From: Cytidiella melzeri
Lineage: Eukaryota > Basidiomycota > Agaricomycetes > Polyporales > Irpicaceae
Assembly (NCBI GenBank): GCA_022592445.1
Contig: JABYQR010000674.1
Coordinates: 1 to 12,607, forward strand
Direction: 5' to 3'
DNA: 12,607 nt
The stretch's first letter is position 1. Each line of letters opens with the position of its first letter. The translations under genes and the position numbers were made by a program. Below, in pieces: positions 1-7,101 of the stretch. The notes below the pieces were generated by a model, which was not told the origin of the DNA, ran no database searches, and worked only from the letters and a program-made list of their open reading frames with translations.

Positions 1-642
1 GTGTGATGCAACGGTTTTCCTTCTTGTCTTCAGTGAAGATGAGGATGTCGTCGAGATACACTATGACATGTCCTTCTAAGATCAGATCACTCAGAATTTC
101 ATTCATCATGGCTTGGAACATCGCAGGCGCGTTGCTGAAACTGAAATACATCACCTTGGCTTCAAAAAGGCCACGGTGTGTGATGAACGCCATCTTCCAT
201 TCGTCACCCTTTCGGATGCAAACGTTATTGTATTCCCACCTAAGATCAATCTTTGAGAAGACCTTAGCCTTGCTTAACAAATTGATTAAATCGTTGTTGC
301 GAGGTATGGGGTATCGGTTTTTCACCGTGATGTCGTTCAGTTTTTGGTAGTCTTGCACAAGGCACAACAAGCCATCTTTCTTCTTGACGAAGAACACAGG
401 TGCTGCAATCGGACTTTTCGATTTGCGGATGTAACCTTTTCGGAGTTCCTCTTCGATCCATTGATCTAGAGAATTCTTTTCCATTGGAGACAGCGGGTAT
501 AGTTTAGCCGCTTTGGGAAGGGAGGCACCTTCCTCAAATTCGATCGCATGATCGTACGGTTTGCGTAACGGCATGCGTTCTGATTTTTCTTTGAAAAGAC
601 GTCACCAAATTCCCATAGATATTTTCGTACTAATGGTTTCCA
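1..642 (-). pseudogene. Ty3/gypsy reverse transcriptase, partial (element 1)
   Basis: This is the N-terminal part of the RT domain of a Ty3/gypsy Pol polyprotein, which copies element RNA into cDNA in cytoplasmic particles. The main frame is open from about 600 down to the left edge, where it is cut off by the window. Visible are a FFVKKKDG block (near 370-400), the motif-A region FSKIDLRW carrying the first catalytic Asp, and the YLDD catalytic box (near 50-61). The segment joining protease to RT (WKPLVRKYLWEFGDVF) lies one frame away, and the two meet near 590-600 beside an A-run, so a one-base deletion is likely. Several residues differ from the RT of element 2 in ways that C-to-T or G-to-A changes explain: Arg to Cys at 362-364, Arg to Gln at 344-346 and Thr to Met at 119-121. 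The family assignment is firm; inactivity of this copy is inferred from the frameshift. Confidence 0.88.
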
Positions 643-1346
643 ATTGACGGATTCTTGTTTGTCAAACCGTCTTCAAAGCCCTCATCTTCCTTTCCAGAAA
701 GTTCAGCAATTATTTCTGCTATTTCTTGGTCTTCTGGATCGTCTAAGTTGATCCAGTGGATGTGAGGGTTGTCCGGGTCGACACTTCCTATTCCATCCAG
801 GTTGTCTGACACCAAACATCCCTTAGCTAACTCAAGCTCATCGATCTCTTCTTGAGTTACAGTGATGTTTTTACGAGCTGTTGGGGCACAGAGTTCAGGA
901 CATCTGGTAAATCTCCACTCGCCATTTGCCCAATCTATCTCCGGATTGTGGCGGCGTAAGAAGGTCATCCCGATAATCATTTGTTTACTACCGAGATCAG
1001 TAACGAGCATGTGTTGTCTTGCTCGGTGCAAACCTATTTCTAGGTATGCACGTACTGAGTGAGTGATTTGACCATCTTTATTGGGAGTACCGTCGACGTT
1101 GATGACGTTAAACGGTGATGCCAGTTGATTTGTTACCAGATTGTTACTTTCAACCACTGACTTACTGATGAACGTGGTTGTGGCTCCTGAATCTACCAGA
1201 GCTTTGACCTGCACTTTCTTTCCGTATACCCAAATTGTAACCGGTAGAAAAAATGAATTCTTAGAACGCGCTACATTTTTGACAGTATCTACGTTACAAA
1301 GATCGAGGGTATCTGGGCCTAAGCAATCATGTTTGCAGGGAGTCAC
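630..1346 (-). CDS. Ty3/gypsy aspartic protease (element 1)
   Basis: This is a retropepsin-like aspartic protease that would cut the Gag-Pol polyprotein. The catalytic DSGA motif is at 1182-1193 (Asp about residue 52 of the open frame). A second signature, IIGMTFLRRHNPEIDW, sits about 85 residues further on and matches the usual IIGxxWLRxHNPxIDW block of fungal Ty3/gypsy proteases. The frame opens with GTG, so it probably has no start of its own: it is one frame (-1) from gag and overlaps the gag stop at 1343-1346, beside a TTTTTTC run at 1358-1364. The acidic tail ends at a stop at 630, while the RT linker continues in yet another -1 frame, so the protein is separated from RT in this copy. 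The domain itself looks intact. Expression would need a frameshift from gag. Confidence 0.86.
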   Translation of the reverse strand: MTPCKHDCLGPDTLDLCNVDTVKNVARSKNSFFLPVTIWVYGKKVQVKALVDSGATTTFISKSVVESNNLVTNQLASPFNVINVDGTPNKDGQITHSVRAYLEIGLHRARQHMLVTDLGSKQMIIGMTFLRRHNPEIDWANGEWRFTRCPELCAPTARKNITVTQEEIDELELAKGCLVSDNLDGIGSVDPDNPHIHWINLDDPEDQEIAEIIAELSGKEDEGFEDGLTNKNPSIGNH

Positions 1347-1364
1347 ATGACACTTCGGAAAAAA
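1343..1364 (-). promoter_or_regulatory. Candidate -1 ribosomal frameshift site, gag-pro junction (element 1)
   Basis: On the minus strand the heptamer T TTT TTC (1364 down to 1358) is in the gag frame and fits the X XXY YYZ rule for tandem -1 slippage. The gag stop (TGA, 1345-1343) follows 12 bases after it, and the protease frame is exactly -1. The alternative is that one T was lost from the homopolymer, by mutation or sequencing error, since one extra T would fuse the frames. I did not identify a downstream stimulatory structure. Confidence 0.45.
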
Positions 1365-2802
1365 TCCTTGCCCTTGGTCGGCTTTTTCCCTTTACCCTTG
1401 TCAGGGGATGGGTGAGGAGTCGAAGGTTCATCATCTTCGGTTGGAACCTCCTCAATATGAGCCGCCAACTCTAGGCGCGCGGTATTAACATTTTTTGTTT
1501 TGGACGACAAAGCCTTAGGGGCTTCGGCCTCGCTGTCCGTCCCAGAGTCCTCGGCATCTGCTGCCCGAATCTTCTTTGGCGCCGAAGACTTTCCATCCTT
1601 CTTCCCTTCCTTCTTCTTCTCATCGGGCTTCTTCTTCAGGCCGTTGAGGTTGCACTCATCCGTGTTATGTCCTTTCGACTTATGGATGTGGCAGAACTTT
1701 TCTGACTTTTCAGTCGAGTTCACCTCCTTGCCTTTGCCCTTGTTCCGCTTCTCATTCTTCTTCTTTTTCTTATCTGCAGCGTCCACCTCCATAGGAGTGG
1801 ACATATTCTTTTCTTTGCAAAGATCTGGCCCTGCGCTTTCTCCGGATAGACCTTCTTGTGGATGTCGAGCAAGAGGTTGAGGAACTGCGGCCAAGTTGTC
1901 GGAATTTGATTTTCATCTTTCCCAATCATGACAAGCCACATGTCCTTCTCGATGACGTGCTTGAGCTTGTGGATGAGCAAGTTGTCCTCGTATCCAGAAA
2001 GCCTGCCAAGCGTACGGAAGCATTCCGCATACTTGACAAAGTTCTTGTGCGCCAGATCCGTATTGTTGAACAAGGCATTGAGCTCGTTTCGAGCACCTTC
2101 CTTGTCGTCCCTTTGTCCGTACTGTACCTTGAGCTCGTTCTCGAACTCTTCCCACGTTCCAATTGTCTGACCCTTTGTCAGCTTCTTGATCCACGGCTCC
2201 ATGTATTGAGCCGCCGCGCCTGAGAGCCGGTTCATCGCGACGGCAATACGTTGCCTGTCTGTAGCAATGTTCTCGTGGACAAGCCACAGAGAGATCTTGT
2301 TCAACCACTTGTTGAACTTGACCTTGCCATCGGTGCCGTTGAACTCTGGGGGTTTGCCAATCTTAGGCTGGCGCGAGGATCCTCCTTGTCCTTGAGACAG
2401 GGGAAGCTGGTTGATCTGATTGTTAGTGATCGTTGTTTTGACCATGTCAAGATCAGTGTCCATCCGCTGAACTTGTGTGTCCGCGGCGGACTGCGAGTAG
2501 AGGTCTTGAGCGACCTTATCAACATATTCCTGGAGGTTATCCTCCAGCAACGACAGCTGATTGTTTCAAATGAGAACCATCTGATTCATCATGTTGTGAA
2601 CAATGGTAGTAGTTGCTTCACCCTCAACTGTGCGAGTGAAAGCCCTTTGGGCCATGTTGAGGTTATGGAAAATGTGCTGCTCAAAGTTCTCGACTGAAGG
2701 GTTGTAGACAATCGGCGTGATTTTGCCAAAAGGAACCGAGTGGGTGAGGTTGGCATTAGCAGCAGGGGCAGCGCTGGATCCGGCGTTGGATTGAGTGGCC
2801 AT
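1343..2802 (-). pseudogene. Ty3/gypsy Gag (element 1), broken by one stop and one frameshift
   Basis: This encodes the structural Gag protein that would form the particle and bind element RNA. The chosen start is the ATG at 2802-2800 (context GCAATGGCC). The frame is interrupted by TGA at 2568-2566, then runs on to about 1810, where a -1 shift near an A-rich stretch (about 1804-1820) leads into the C-terminal frame. The central part has a retrotransposon capsid look: KPPEFNGTD, then a tryptophan-containing segment WEEFENELKVQYGQ. The C-terminal part begins with MEVDAADKKKKK and holds a zinc knuckle at 1652-1693 of type C-x2-H-x4-H-x4-C, a CHHC variant of the CCHC knuckle, surrounded by lysine-rich runs. 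An acidic Ser/Pro tail follows. The TGA could derive from CGA. It lies directly upstream of the protease. The Gag identity is well supported by context and knuckle. Confidence 0.85.
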
Positions 2803-2973
2803 TGCTTCTAATTTCTTAGTTAGCAAAGGATACGCGAAATACTATTTCTAGTATAAGAAGAAGAGAAAACACCACTTTTCACACATTGAACTCTTGTCAG
2901 AGTTGTTTTCACACATTAAATCCTTTTCAGGAAGTTGTCACCGAGTAAAATGAGGCTTGTCAGCCCATACATT
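2803..2973. other. Short leader between accessory ORF and gag, with 30-bp imperfect tandem repeat
   Basis: No gene is seen here. Two imperfect direct copies of a roughly 30-bp unit beginning TTTTCACACATT lie at about 2876-2905 and 2906-2937. On the minus strand a CTAAC branch-point-like motif (2823-2819) is followed by a TAG at 2810-2808, just before the gag ATG, which resembles a fungal 3' splice site. Use as a splice site is untested. Confidence 0.4.
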
Positions 2974-3606
2974 TTATTCCATTTCCGCATATACAAAGGC
3001 GTCCATGTCAAACAGTCCTTCTAGTAGCTCTAAGATGTAACCCCATCTCCAATGTATATCCACAAAACTTATTCTACCTAAACTCTTTAAGTCCTTTTTC
3101 AGCATTCTCCATTCTCTATTCGACATCTTGTCCGTATGATTCTCCTTGAACCACTGCTCGATCATGAAGACACGACCAATCAGCAGCTGGGCTTTTTCCC
3201 GACAAGTGTTGAGCTGGTGGTTAGACGATTGCCCACCACTTGAGAAGGAGGCATCCAGCTTCTTGAGCACAGGCTCAAGCCTTTGACAGGCTGCTGTGAC
3301 CATCGGTTCAAACTCCTGTTGACGAAGCATAAGCTTTGTTTTACGGAAGTGGAGAGAAGCAGGGAGCGGAGTGGGAGTGGGGATGTAAGCGCGTTGGTTG
3401 CGCTCCTCAATACGCTGGACAAGAGAAAGCTTTTCAGCTTCCTGCTTCTCATGCTTCTTGATACGATCGAGAAGGCTGAGTTGAGACATGAGGTTGGAGA
3501 CCTTTCTCATACGATCCTGGTCTTCCTCATGCTCAATGGTGGTACGAGCCTGCTCCTCGAGGTTGATCCTCTTGATGAGGGGCTTGTTGTCGGGTGTCAC
3601 AAGCAT
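2974..3606 (-). CDS. Unrecognised accessory ORF upstream of gag (element 1 leader)
   Basis: I do not recognise this 211-residue protein. The ATG at 3606-3604 is the first in the frame; the open frame extends two codons further to a GTG. The N-terminal third is highly charged and contains three short motifs of the form [P/S]-L-x-x-R-I (PLIKRI, SLLDRI, SLVQRI) among glutamate/lysine-rich, probably helical sequence. A Pro/Thr stretch (YIPTPTPLP) follows. The C-terminal half is predicted helical and tryptophan-containing (MIEQWFKE, REWRMLKKDL, HWRWGYILELLEGLFDMD). No signal peptide, membrane segment or zinc knuckle is seen. It reads in the same direction as gag and ends about 170 bases before it. 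The plus-strand ORF at 4137-4826 has related motifs. It may be an extra retrotransposon protein, a gag-like protein of another element, or a captured gene; function unknown. Confidence 0.6.
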   Translation of the reverse strand: MLVTPDNKPLIKRINLEEQARTTIEHEEDQDRMRKVSNLMSQLSLLDRIKKHEKQEAEKLSLVQRIEERNQRAYIPTPTPLPASLHFRKTKLMLRQQEFEPMVTAACQRLEPVLKKLDASFSSGGQSSNHQLNTCREKAQLLIGRVFMIEQWFKENHTDKMSNREWRMLKKDLKSLGRISFVDIHWRWGYILELLEGLFDMDAFVYAEME

Positions 3607-3638
3607 GCACACTTTTTCCTTTCTTTTCCTTTTATTTT

Positions 3639-3677
3639 CCTTATCTTATCTTATCAATTTCCTTATCTTATCTTATC
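3639..3677. repeat. GATAAG (TTATC) tandem tract
   Basis: Two copies of CCTTATCTTATCTTATC (3639-3655 and 3661-3677) are spaced 22 bp apart. On the minus strand this reads as six GATAAG-type units followed by a purine run ending about 35 bases before the accessory ORF ATG. GATAAG matches the core bound by fungal GATA factors, so it could be an upstream element of the minus-strand ORF, or simply a microsatellite. Confidence 0.6.
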
Positions 3678-3682
3678 GATGG

Positions 3683-3858
3683 CACATGACTACTGCATGT
3701 GATCAGGTGCATGTGACAGACTAGTCACATGATCATAGAAGGTGCTGGAACATTGTGGATCATTGTAGAACATCGCATCATAGCACACCATACGTTCTCA
3801 CGGCAGTATTAGGAGTACAGACCCGGTACCATGGGTCCTTGTCTGAGATGTATATAAA
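3683..3858 (+). promoter_or_regulatory. Candidate plus-strand promoter: four CACATG/CATGTG boxes and TATATAAA
   Basis: A good TATA box, TATATAAA, lies at 3851-3858. Upstream are four CACATG/CATGTG boxes within 49 bp (3683-3688, 3696-3701, 3710-3715, 3726-3731). The arrangement resembles a polymerase II promoter pointing toward the plus-strand ORF at 4137-4826. It may be a solo promoter or part of an unrecognised LTR; no LTR partner was found in the window. Confidence 0.45.
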
Positions 3859-4136
3859 CCCACACTGTAGCTCCCTAAAGACCTCAGATTCTACCTCCTG
3901 GTCCTTAGGTGACGTCCACCTTGTACCAAGTCCCTCACTATACTAATATAACCTGGTCTTTAGCTCATTGTTGGTTAATCCCTCGTCGTTGGGTCCTTAC
4001 TCATCATCCTTTCCCTTGTCGTCATCGTCCACGCGAGTTTGCTCGTTGTTCCTCCATTCCTGTCCTCACTTCCTCGCTCTTTATAGAGTTTGGTTGTGCT
4101 CTTGACATTAGGTAGAATCTCCTTACGCTCGCCTGG
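3859..4136. other. Non-coding spacer downstream of TATA box
   Basis: No convincing gene is seen in this pyrimidine-rich stretch. It would be the 5' leader of a transcript starting near the TATA box at 3851. A minus-strand open frame across it (3975-4244) looks like a chance frame, with no recognisable motif. Confidence 0.4.
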
Positions 4137-4826
4137 ATGTCGCGCAATCGCACACATCCTTTTCCCCAAAATTTTTAAAAAGTTTAGTCCCCCCCAGTTT
4201 ACCAGTACGTTGTATTGGCCCGGACCTTTGACCTTACATCTCACTTTGTGGTTGTAGTGCCTAAGGACATACGCATTCGTTGCCGTGTACCCGAGTCCTT
4301 CTTCGAAGCTCGCTGAGAACTACGTGAGCAAGGTCGTCCTCGCCTCTATACAGAGAAAGACCTTGAAGCTATCGTCTCCTACGTCTCACGTCGTCCCCAC
4401 TATCACCCTCTCGGCACCAGACTCCCAGCCTTCGACCACAAAAAGTTTGCTCGTGACAACAATTCTATTAAGGAACGTGCACGCACGGAACGCGCACAAA
4501 CACTCTCCAACCGCATTGAGAAACCATCTCTCAAGGATCGCATCGCTCGGGCATCTGCATCCCCTCGACCGGACGCGCAAAAACTTTTAACGCTCGACTT
4601 CCACAAATTCTCAATCAAGGATCAAGTCGGCATCCTCAAGCCAAAGATTGAAGCCACCACCAGACGCCTCAAGATCCTCATTGAACTTACCTGTGACCGC
4701 AACGATTCACAGGTTAGATCAGTCCTGTCACTCAACGACAAACTTCTGTACCTCACAGAACACATGGAGGAAGTACTCTCCACGCGCATGCCTGCCCAGC
4801 TCAAAGCACTGAACTGGGGCTTGTAA
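4137..4826 (+). pseudogene. Decayed accessory ORF, antisense to element 1
   Basis: The frame that ends with TAA at 4824-4826 is open from 4188 except for a single TGA at 4314-4316, giving about 210 residues. An in-frame ATG at 4137 precedes it, but TAA (4176-4178) and TAG (4185-4187) lie between, near T, A and C homopolymers, so the N-terminus is probably frameshifted. The product is not recognised. It is basic and helix-rich, and carries two motifs, TLSNRI and SLKDRI, of the same [P/S/T]-L-x-x-R-I form as the minus-strand ORF at 2974-3606. It ends MPAQLKALNWGL. The TGA is compatible with CGA to TGA change. A TATA box at 3851 is correctly placed to drive it. It ends 27 bp before the probable LTR of element 1. 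Function unknown; coding status inferred from the long frame and protein-like composition. Confidence 0.5.
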
Positions 4827-4833
4827 CAGTTAA

Positions 4834-4847
4834 GGTTACACTCACCA
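4834..4847 (-). other. Candidate tRNA primer-binding site, element 1
   Basis: On the minus strand, six bases after the proposed LTR end, the sequence TGGTGAGTGTAACC begins with the TGG expected opposite a tRNA CCA end. I could not match it to a specific tRNA. The same bases contain GTGAGT, a fungal 5' splice-donor consensus, so it could be a donor instead. Confidence 0.25.
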
Positions 4848-4954
4848 GATAGTTGTTAAACTTGAAGGGGAGATAGTGAGATAGAGTGTAAGAGGTGTGG
4901 TGAGCGAAGTACTGGAGAGTACAAGGTAGTCCTTTATCAACAGAGTGGATAAGA

Positions 4955-4974
4955 CTGAGGGGATATGCCCTCAG
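4955..4974. repeat. Inverted repeat in LTR leader
   Basis: CTGAGGG (4955-4961) and CCCTCAG (4968-4974) form a 7-bp stem around the six-base loop GATATG. It lies just downstream of the minus-strand TATA box, so it would fold near the 5' end of the element RNA or in R. Confidence 0.6.
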
Positions 4975-4982
4975 GAGTGCCT

Positions 4983-4991
4983 CTATATATA
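4983..4991 (-). promoter_or_regulatory. TATA box of element 1 LTR
   Basis: On the minus strand the box reads TATATATAG, about 130 bp before the inner end of the LTR. The core is nearly symmetric, so direction is inferred from the LTR layout and from the same TATATATAG in the element 3 LTR. Confidence 0.45.
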
Positions 4992-5312
4992 CATGAAGGG
5001 GAGGACCCCAGGTACTACCCTAAGACCCCTAATACCTACATGAGTAAGCGAAGTAATCTACCTTACTAAGCATGCCCTATGCCCTAGTGGTGCCACTTCA
5101 ATAATCAACCAATAGCAATTGTCCCCATGACCTGACCCCATGACCCAGCTCCAAGGCTAGACTTGTTCTAGCTTGTTCTAAGACAAGGCTAGACTTTTCC
5201 AGAAGGTTCTAAGAACTATGACATCATCTAATGGAATGTTCTATACTATGACATCATAGTTCCAGCAATGTTCCAGAGAGTTCTATCATGTGATACACAG
5301 ATAAGGAAAGGA

Positions 5313-5354
5313 GCGCATCAGCGCATCAGAGACAGAAGGCGCATCAGCGCATCA
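5313..5354. repeat. Duplicated GCGCATCA pairs
   Basis: GCGCATCA occurs as two tandem pairs, 5313-5328 and 5339-5354, separated by ten bases. It lies within the proposed U3 region next to the GCGC-core array. Confidence 0.75.
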
Positions 5355-5369
5355 ATTGATAGGCACTGA

Positions 5370-5472
5370 GAATAAGCGCCGGAATAGGCGCCTGATAAGC
5401 GCCAGATAAGTGCTGGATAAGCGCCTAAATAGACGCCGGATAAGCGCTGGATAAGCGCTTGACAAGCGCTTA
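5370..5472. repeat. Array of about nine ATAAGCGC(C/T) units
   Basis: About nine degenerate units with consensus ATAAGCGC followed by C or T recur every 10-12 bp, close to one DNA helical turn. Variants include ATAGGCGCC, ATAAGTGC, ATAGACGCC and ACAAGCGC. Two related units, ATAAGCGCT and ATAGGCGCC, occur in the LTR of element 3 near 12121-12145. A cluster of protein-binding sites in U3 is a reasonable reading. Confidence 0.75.
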
Positions 5473-5658
5473 AATATTCCCAATAATACCGTTGCCTGGT
5501 AAGGCAAGTCTTGTAGAAACATTGAAAATCTGTGACAGGGCTTGCAGTCAGTAGAACAAATCAATTTCACACAATTGCGCAAGAGGTTGACGGAGGTTAC
5601 GAGTCGAGTTGCATTTGTAGCGGACGGAGGATACTTTGAGAAACTCCTACTGTAATAG

Positions 5659-7101
5659 ATAGTCATCATTGAGTGCAATAATCTATTCCACGTCTTCGAT
5701 CCCGACGATCTTCAGGATTGTCACGATAACAAAGAGGATCACGCGTATATCGAGGTCTGTGAGCAGCAGCCGTGTCCAAATCGAAGTCAAAAGTTGGTAG
5801 TATCTCGTCACTTCAGAGAAGGACAACGATACTCGGGTTACGTACCCTGCAATAACAGTCAAATACCATTGATTGTCGAAGTTCCTGGAGAAGTTGAAGT
5901 TCCAGAAACCAGTTTAGTCACACCAGTTTTACCCGAAATTTCCACTGCTGTCCCTGTTATCCCTGAAACCATACCGGAAATCTCACCGGTAGCTCCCAAA
6001 TCACCCGCAGTCGCTCCCACCAATCCCGCACCTGTCACAATGACAACACCAGCAGTTGACCCCGCGCTGGTTGCAGCCATTGTAGCTGCAGTTGCACAAG
6101 CAATGCCCAGACCGCAGGTTACGGTCAATAACAATGACTCAAAGCCCGATAGATACAAGGGCGAGCATGGTTGCGACCTGGAACGGTTTCTGTCCCAGTG
6201 CGAGGCTTACTGGGTGACTGCCAGCATCACTGATGAGAAAACCAAGGTCCTGACGGCCATCTACCGTCTATCGGAGAAAGCTGCCCAATGGGCAATACCT
6301 GTCACAGATCACATGGCTGACAACAACAGTGACTTGCCGGCCAATCTTGACACGTGGGCCAAGTTTAAAACCGAACTCAAAAAGTACTTTGGCGATGCAA
6401 CGCCCGAAGATACTGCTATCCAAGAGTTGGAGAAGCTCTGTGGAGCTGAGAAGAAGGAGAAGAACGTGCATGATGTAGTAACTTACGTCATCAATTTCCA
6501 ATTCTACGTGGGTCGTATCAATGGGTTGAGCAACAAGGACAAGGAAATCCGATTCATCAAGGGTCTCCCTGAGTTTATCTATGGACGACTGGCAACAGCC
6601 AAAGCACCTCCAGCCAATTACCAAGGCTGGATTGATAGGTCCCTGAAGATGGCGGCGGCATATGCCCGCATCAGGGAAACAACGGAGAAGAAAGTTCCAT
6701 CTGTCCCCTCGTCAACTACGCCCAGACCCACCCAGTCTCAGCTCAGGTTTACTCCAGCTCCCCGCCCTTCCAATGGTCTGGTTCCCATGGAGGTTGACGC
6801 CTCCAAAATGCAACAAGGTTGGCGGTGTTACAACTGCCAAGAGATTACCACCGACCCCAGTCACATTGCACGCACGTGCACCAAACCAGCAGTTCCACGT
6901 CCACCACCTCGAGGGACTCGTGTGGCTGCTACCAATGGGGAGGTATCTTCTTCTCGGGCCAAAGAAAAGAAGCCTGAGAAGGAAGAAGCGTCGAGCTCGT
7001 CGGGAGTATCGGAAGTGACACTCAATGCCGTGCTAGGAGAACTGGAGAAATTGAGGGCAGAAAACGCCAACCTCAAAAAGAGATTGGAGGAGAGTTTTTG
7101 A
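5659..7101 (+). CDS. Ty3/gypsy Gag (element 2), N-terminus cut
   Basis: This is the Gag of the plus-strand element, open from 5659 to TGA at 7099-7101 with no ATG until 6041. The frame looks like real protein well before that ATG (for example FREGQRYSGYVPCNN near 5812), so the true start was probably lost when the element 1 LTR inserted near 5665. The order is a Val/Pro/Glu-rich spacer (about 5878-6036), an Ala-rich helix, a capsid-type domain beginning DRYKGEHGCDLERFL with the WAKFKTELKKYF segment, then a Pro/Ser/Thr linker. A zinc knuckle at 6826-6879 has spacing C-x2-C-x8-H-x4-C instead of the usual x4. A serine/lysine stretch and a C-terminal leucine-rich coiled coil (LGELEKLRAENANLKKRL) follow. 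Protease comes next in the -1 frame. Expression is doubtful without the 5' end. Confidence 0.85.
   Translation: MVIIECNNLFHVFDPDDLQDCHDNKEDHAYIEVCEQQPCPNRSQKLVVSRHFREGQRYSGYVPCNNSQIPLIVEVPGEVEVPETSLVTPVLPEISTAVPVIPETIPEISPVAPKSPAVAPTNPAPVTMTTPAVDPALVAAIVAAVAQAMPRPQVTVNNNDSKPDRYKGEHGCDLERFLSQCEAYWVTASITDEKTKVLTAIYRLSEKAAQWAIPVTDHMADNNSDLPANLDTWAKFKTELKKYFGDATPEDTAIQELEKLCGAEKKEKNVHDVVTYVINFQFYVGRINGLSNKDKEIRFIKGLPEFIYGRLATAKAPPANYQGWIDRSLKMAAAYARIRETTEKKVPSVPSSTTPRPTQSQLRFTPAPRPSNGLVPMEVDASKMQQGWRCYNCQEITTDPSHIARTCTKPAVPRPPPRGTRVAATNGEVSSSRAKEKKPEKEEASSSSGVSEVTLNAVLGELEKLRAENANLKKRLEESF
7093..7101 (+). promoter_or_regulatory. gag-pro -1 frame junction (element 2)
   Basis: Gag ends AGT TTT TGA and the protease frame starts one base back at 7098. 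A T5 run directly before the stop would let tRNA-Phe slip by -1. Unlike the element 1 site it is not a full X XXY YYZ heptamer. One extra T would also fuse the frames, so simple loss of a base is possible. Confidence 0.35.

Larger units (their letters stand above)
4854..5668 (-). mobile_element. Probable 5' LTR of element 1
   Basis: The segment reads TGTTAAAC at its left end and ends in TCA at the right (5665 or 5668), giving TG...CA termini. On the minus strand it has the usual order: a long U3, a TATATATAG box at 4991-4983, then about 130 bp of R-U5. The probable 3' LTR of element 3 has the same TATATATAG box and a similar edge (TGATAAAC). U3 carries several repeat clusters: an array with GCGC cores (5370-5472), duplicated GCGCATCA pairs (5313-5328 and 5339-5354) and duplicated ACTATGACATCAT (5215-5227, 5245-5257). 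A 7-bp inverted repeat lies in the leader part (4955-4974). The second LTR is off the window, so boundaries rest on termini and layout only. To the right the sequence becomes coding for the Gag of element 2, which suggests an insertion. Confidence 0.5.

Noticed and set aside
3..350. Plus-strand open frame across the element 1 RT
   Set aside because: It is the antisense of an RT frame with clear YLDD and motif A. The protein has no recognisable features.
1500..2697. Plus-strand open frames opposite gag of element 1 (1500-1880, 1858-2223, 2251-2697)
   Set aside because: They are shadows of gag on the other strand, Ser/Phe- or Leu/Val-rich because gag is Lys/Glu-rich. No independent promoter or motif is seen.
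2808..4845. A 2-kb intron from GTGAGT (4845 on the minus strand) to TAG (2808), joining the LTR leader to gag
   Set aside because: Both consensus sites exist, but fungal introns are usually under 100-200 bp and the donor overlaps the candidate primer-binding site. Only RNA data could support it.
4854..4880. GAAGGGGAGATAG read as a plus-strand polypurine tract, making the plus ORF at 4137-4826 the 3' end of an element
   Set aside because: The LTR-like region has its TATA box and short R-U5 on the left, as a minus-strand LTR should. A plus-strand reading would put only about 130 bp before the TATA box and 700 bp after it.
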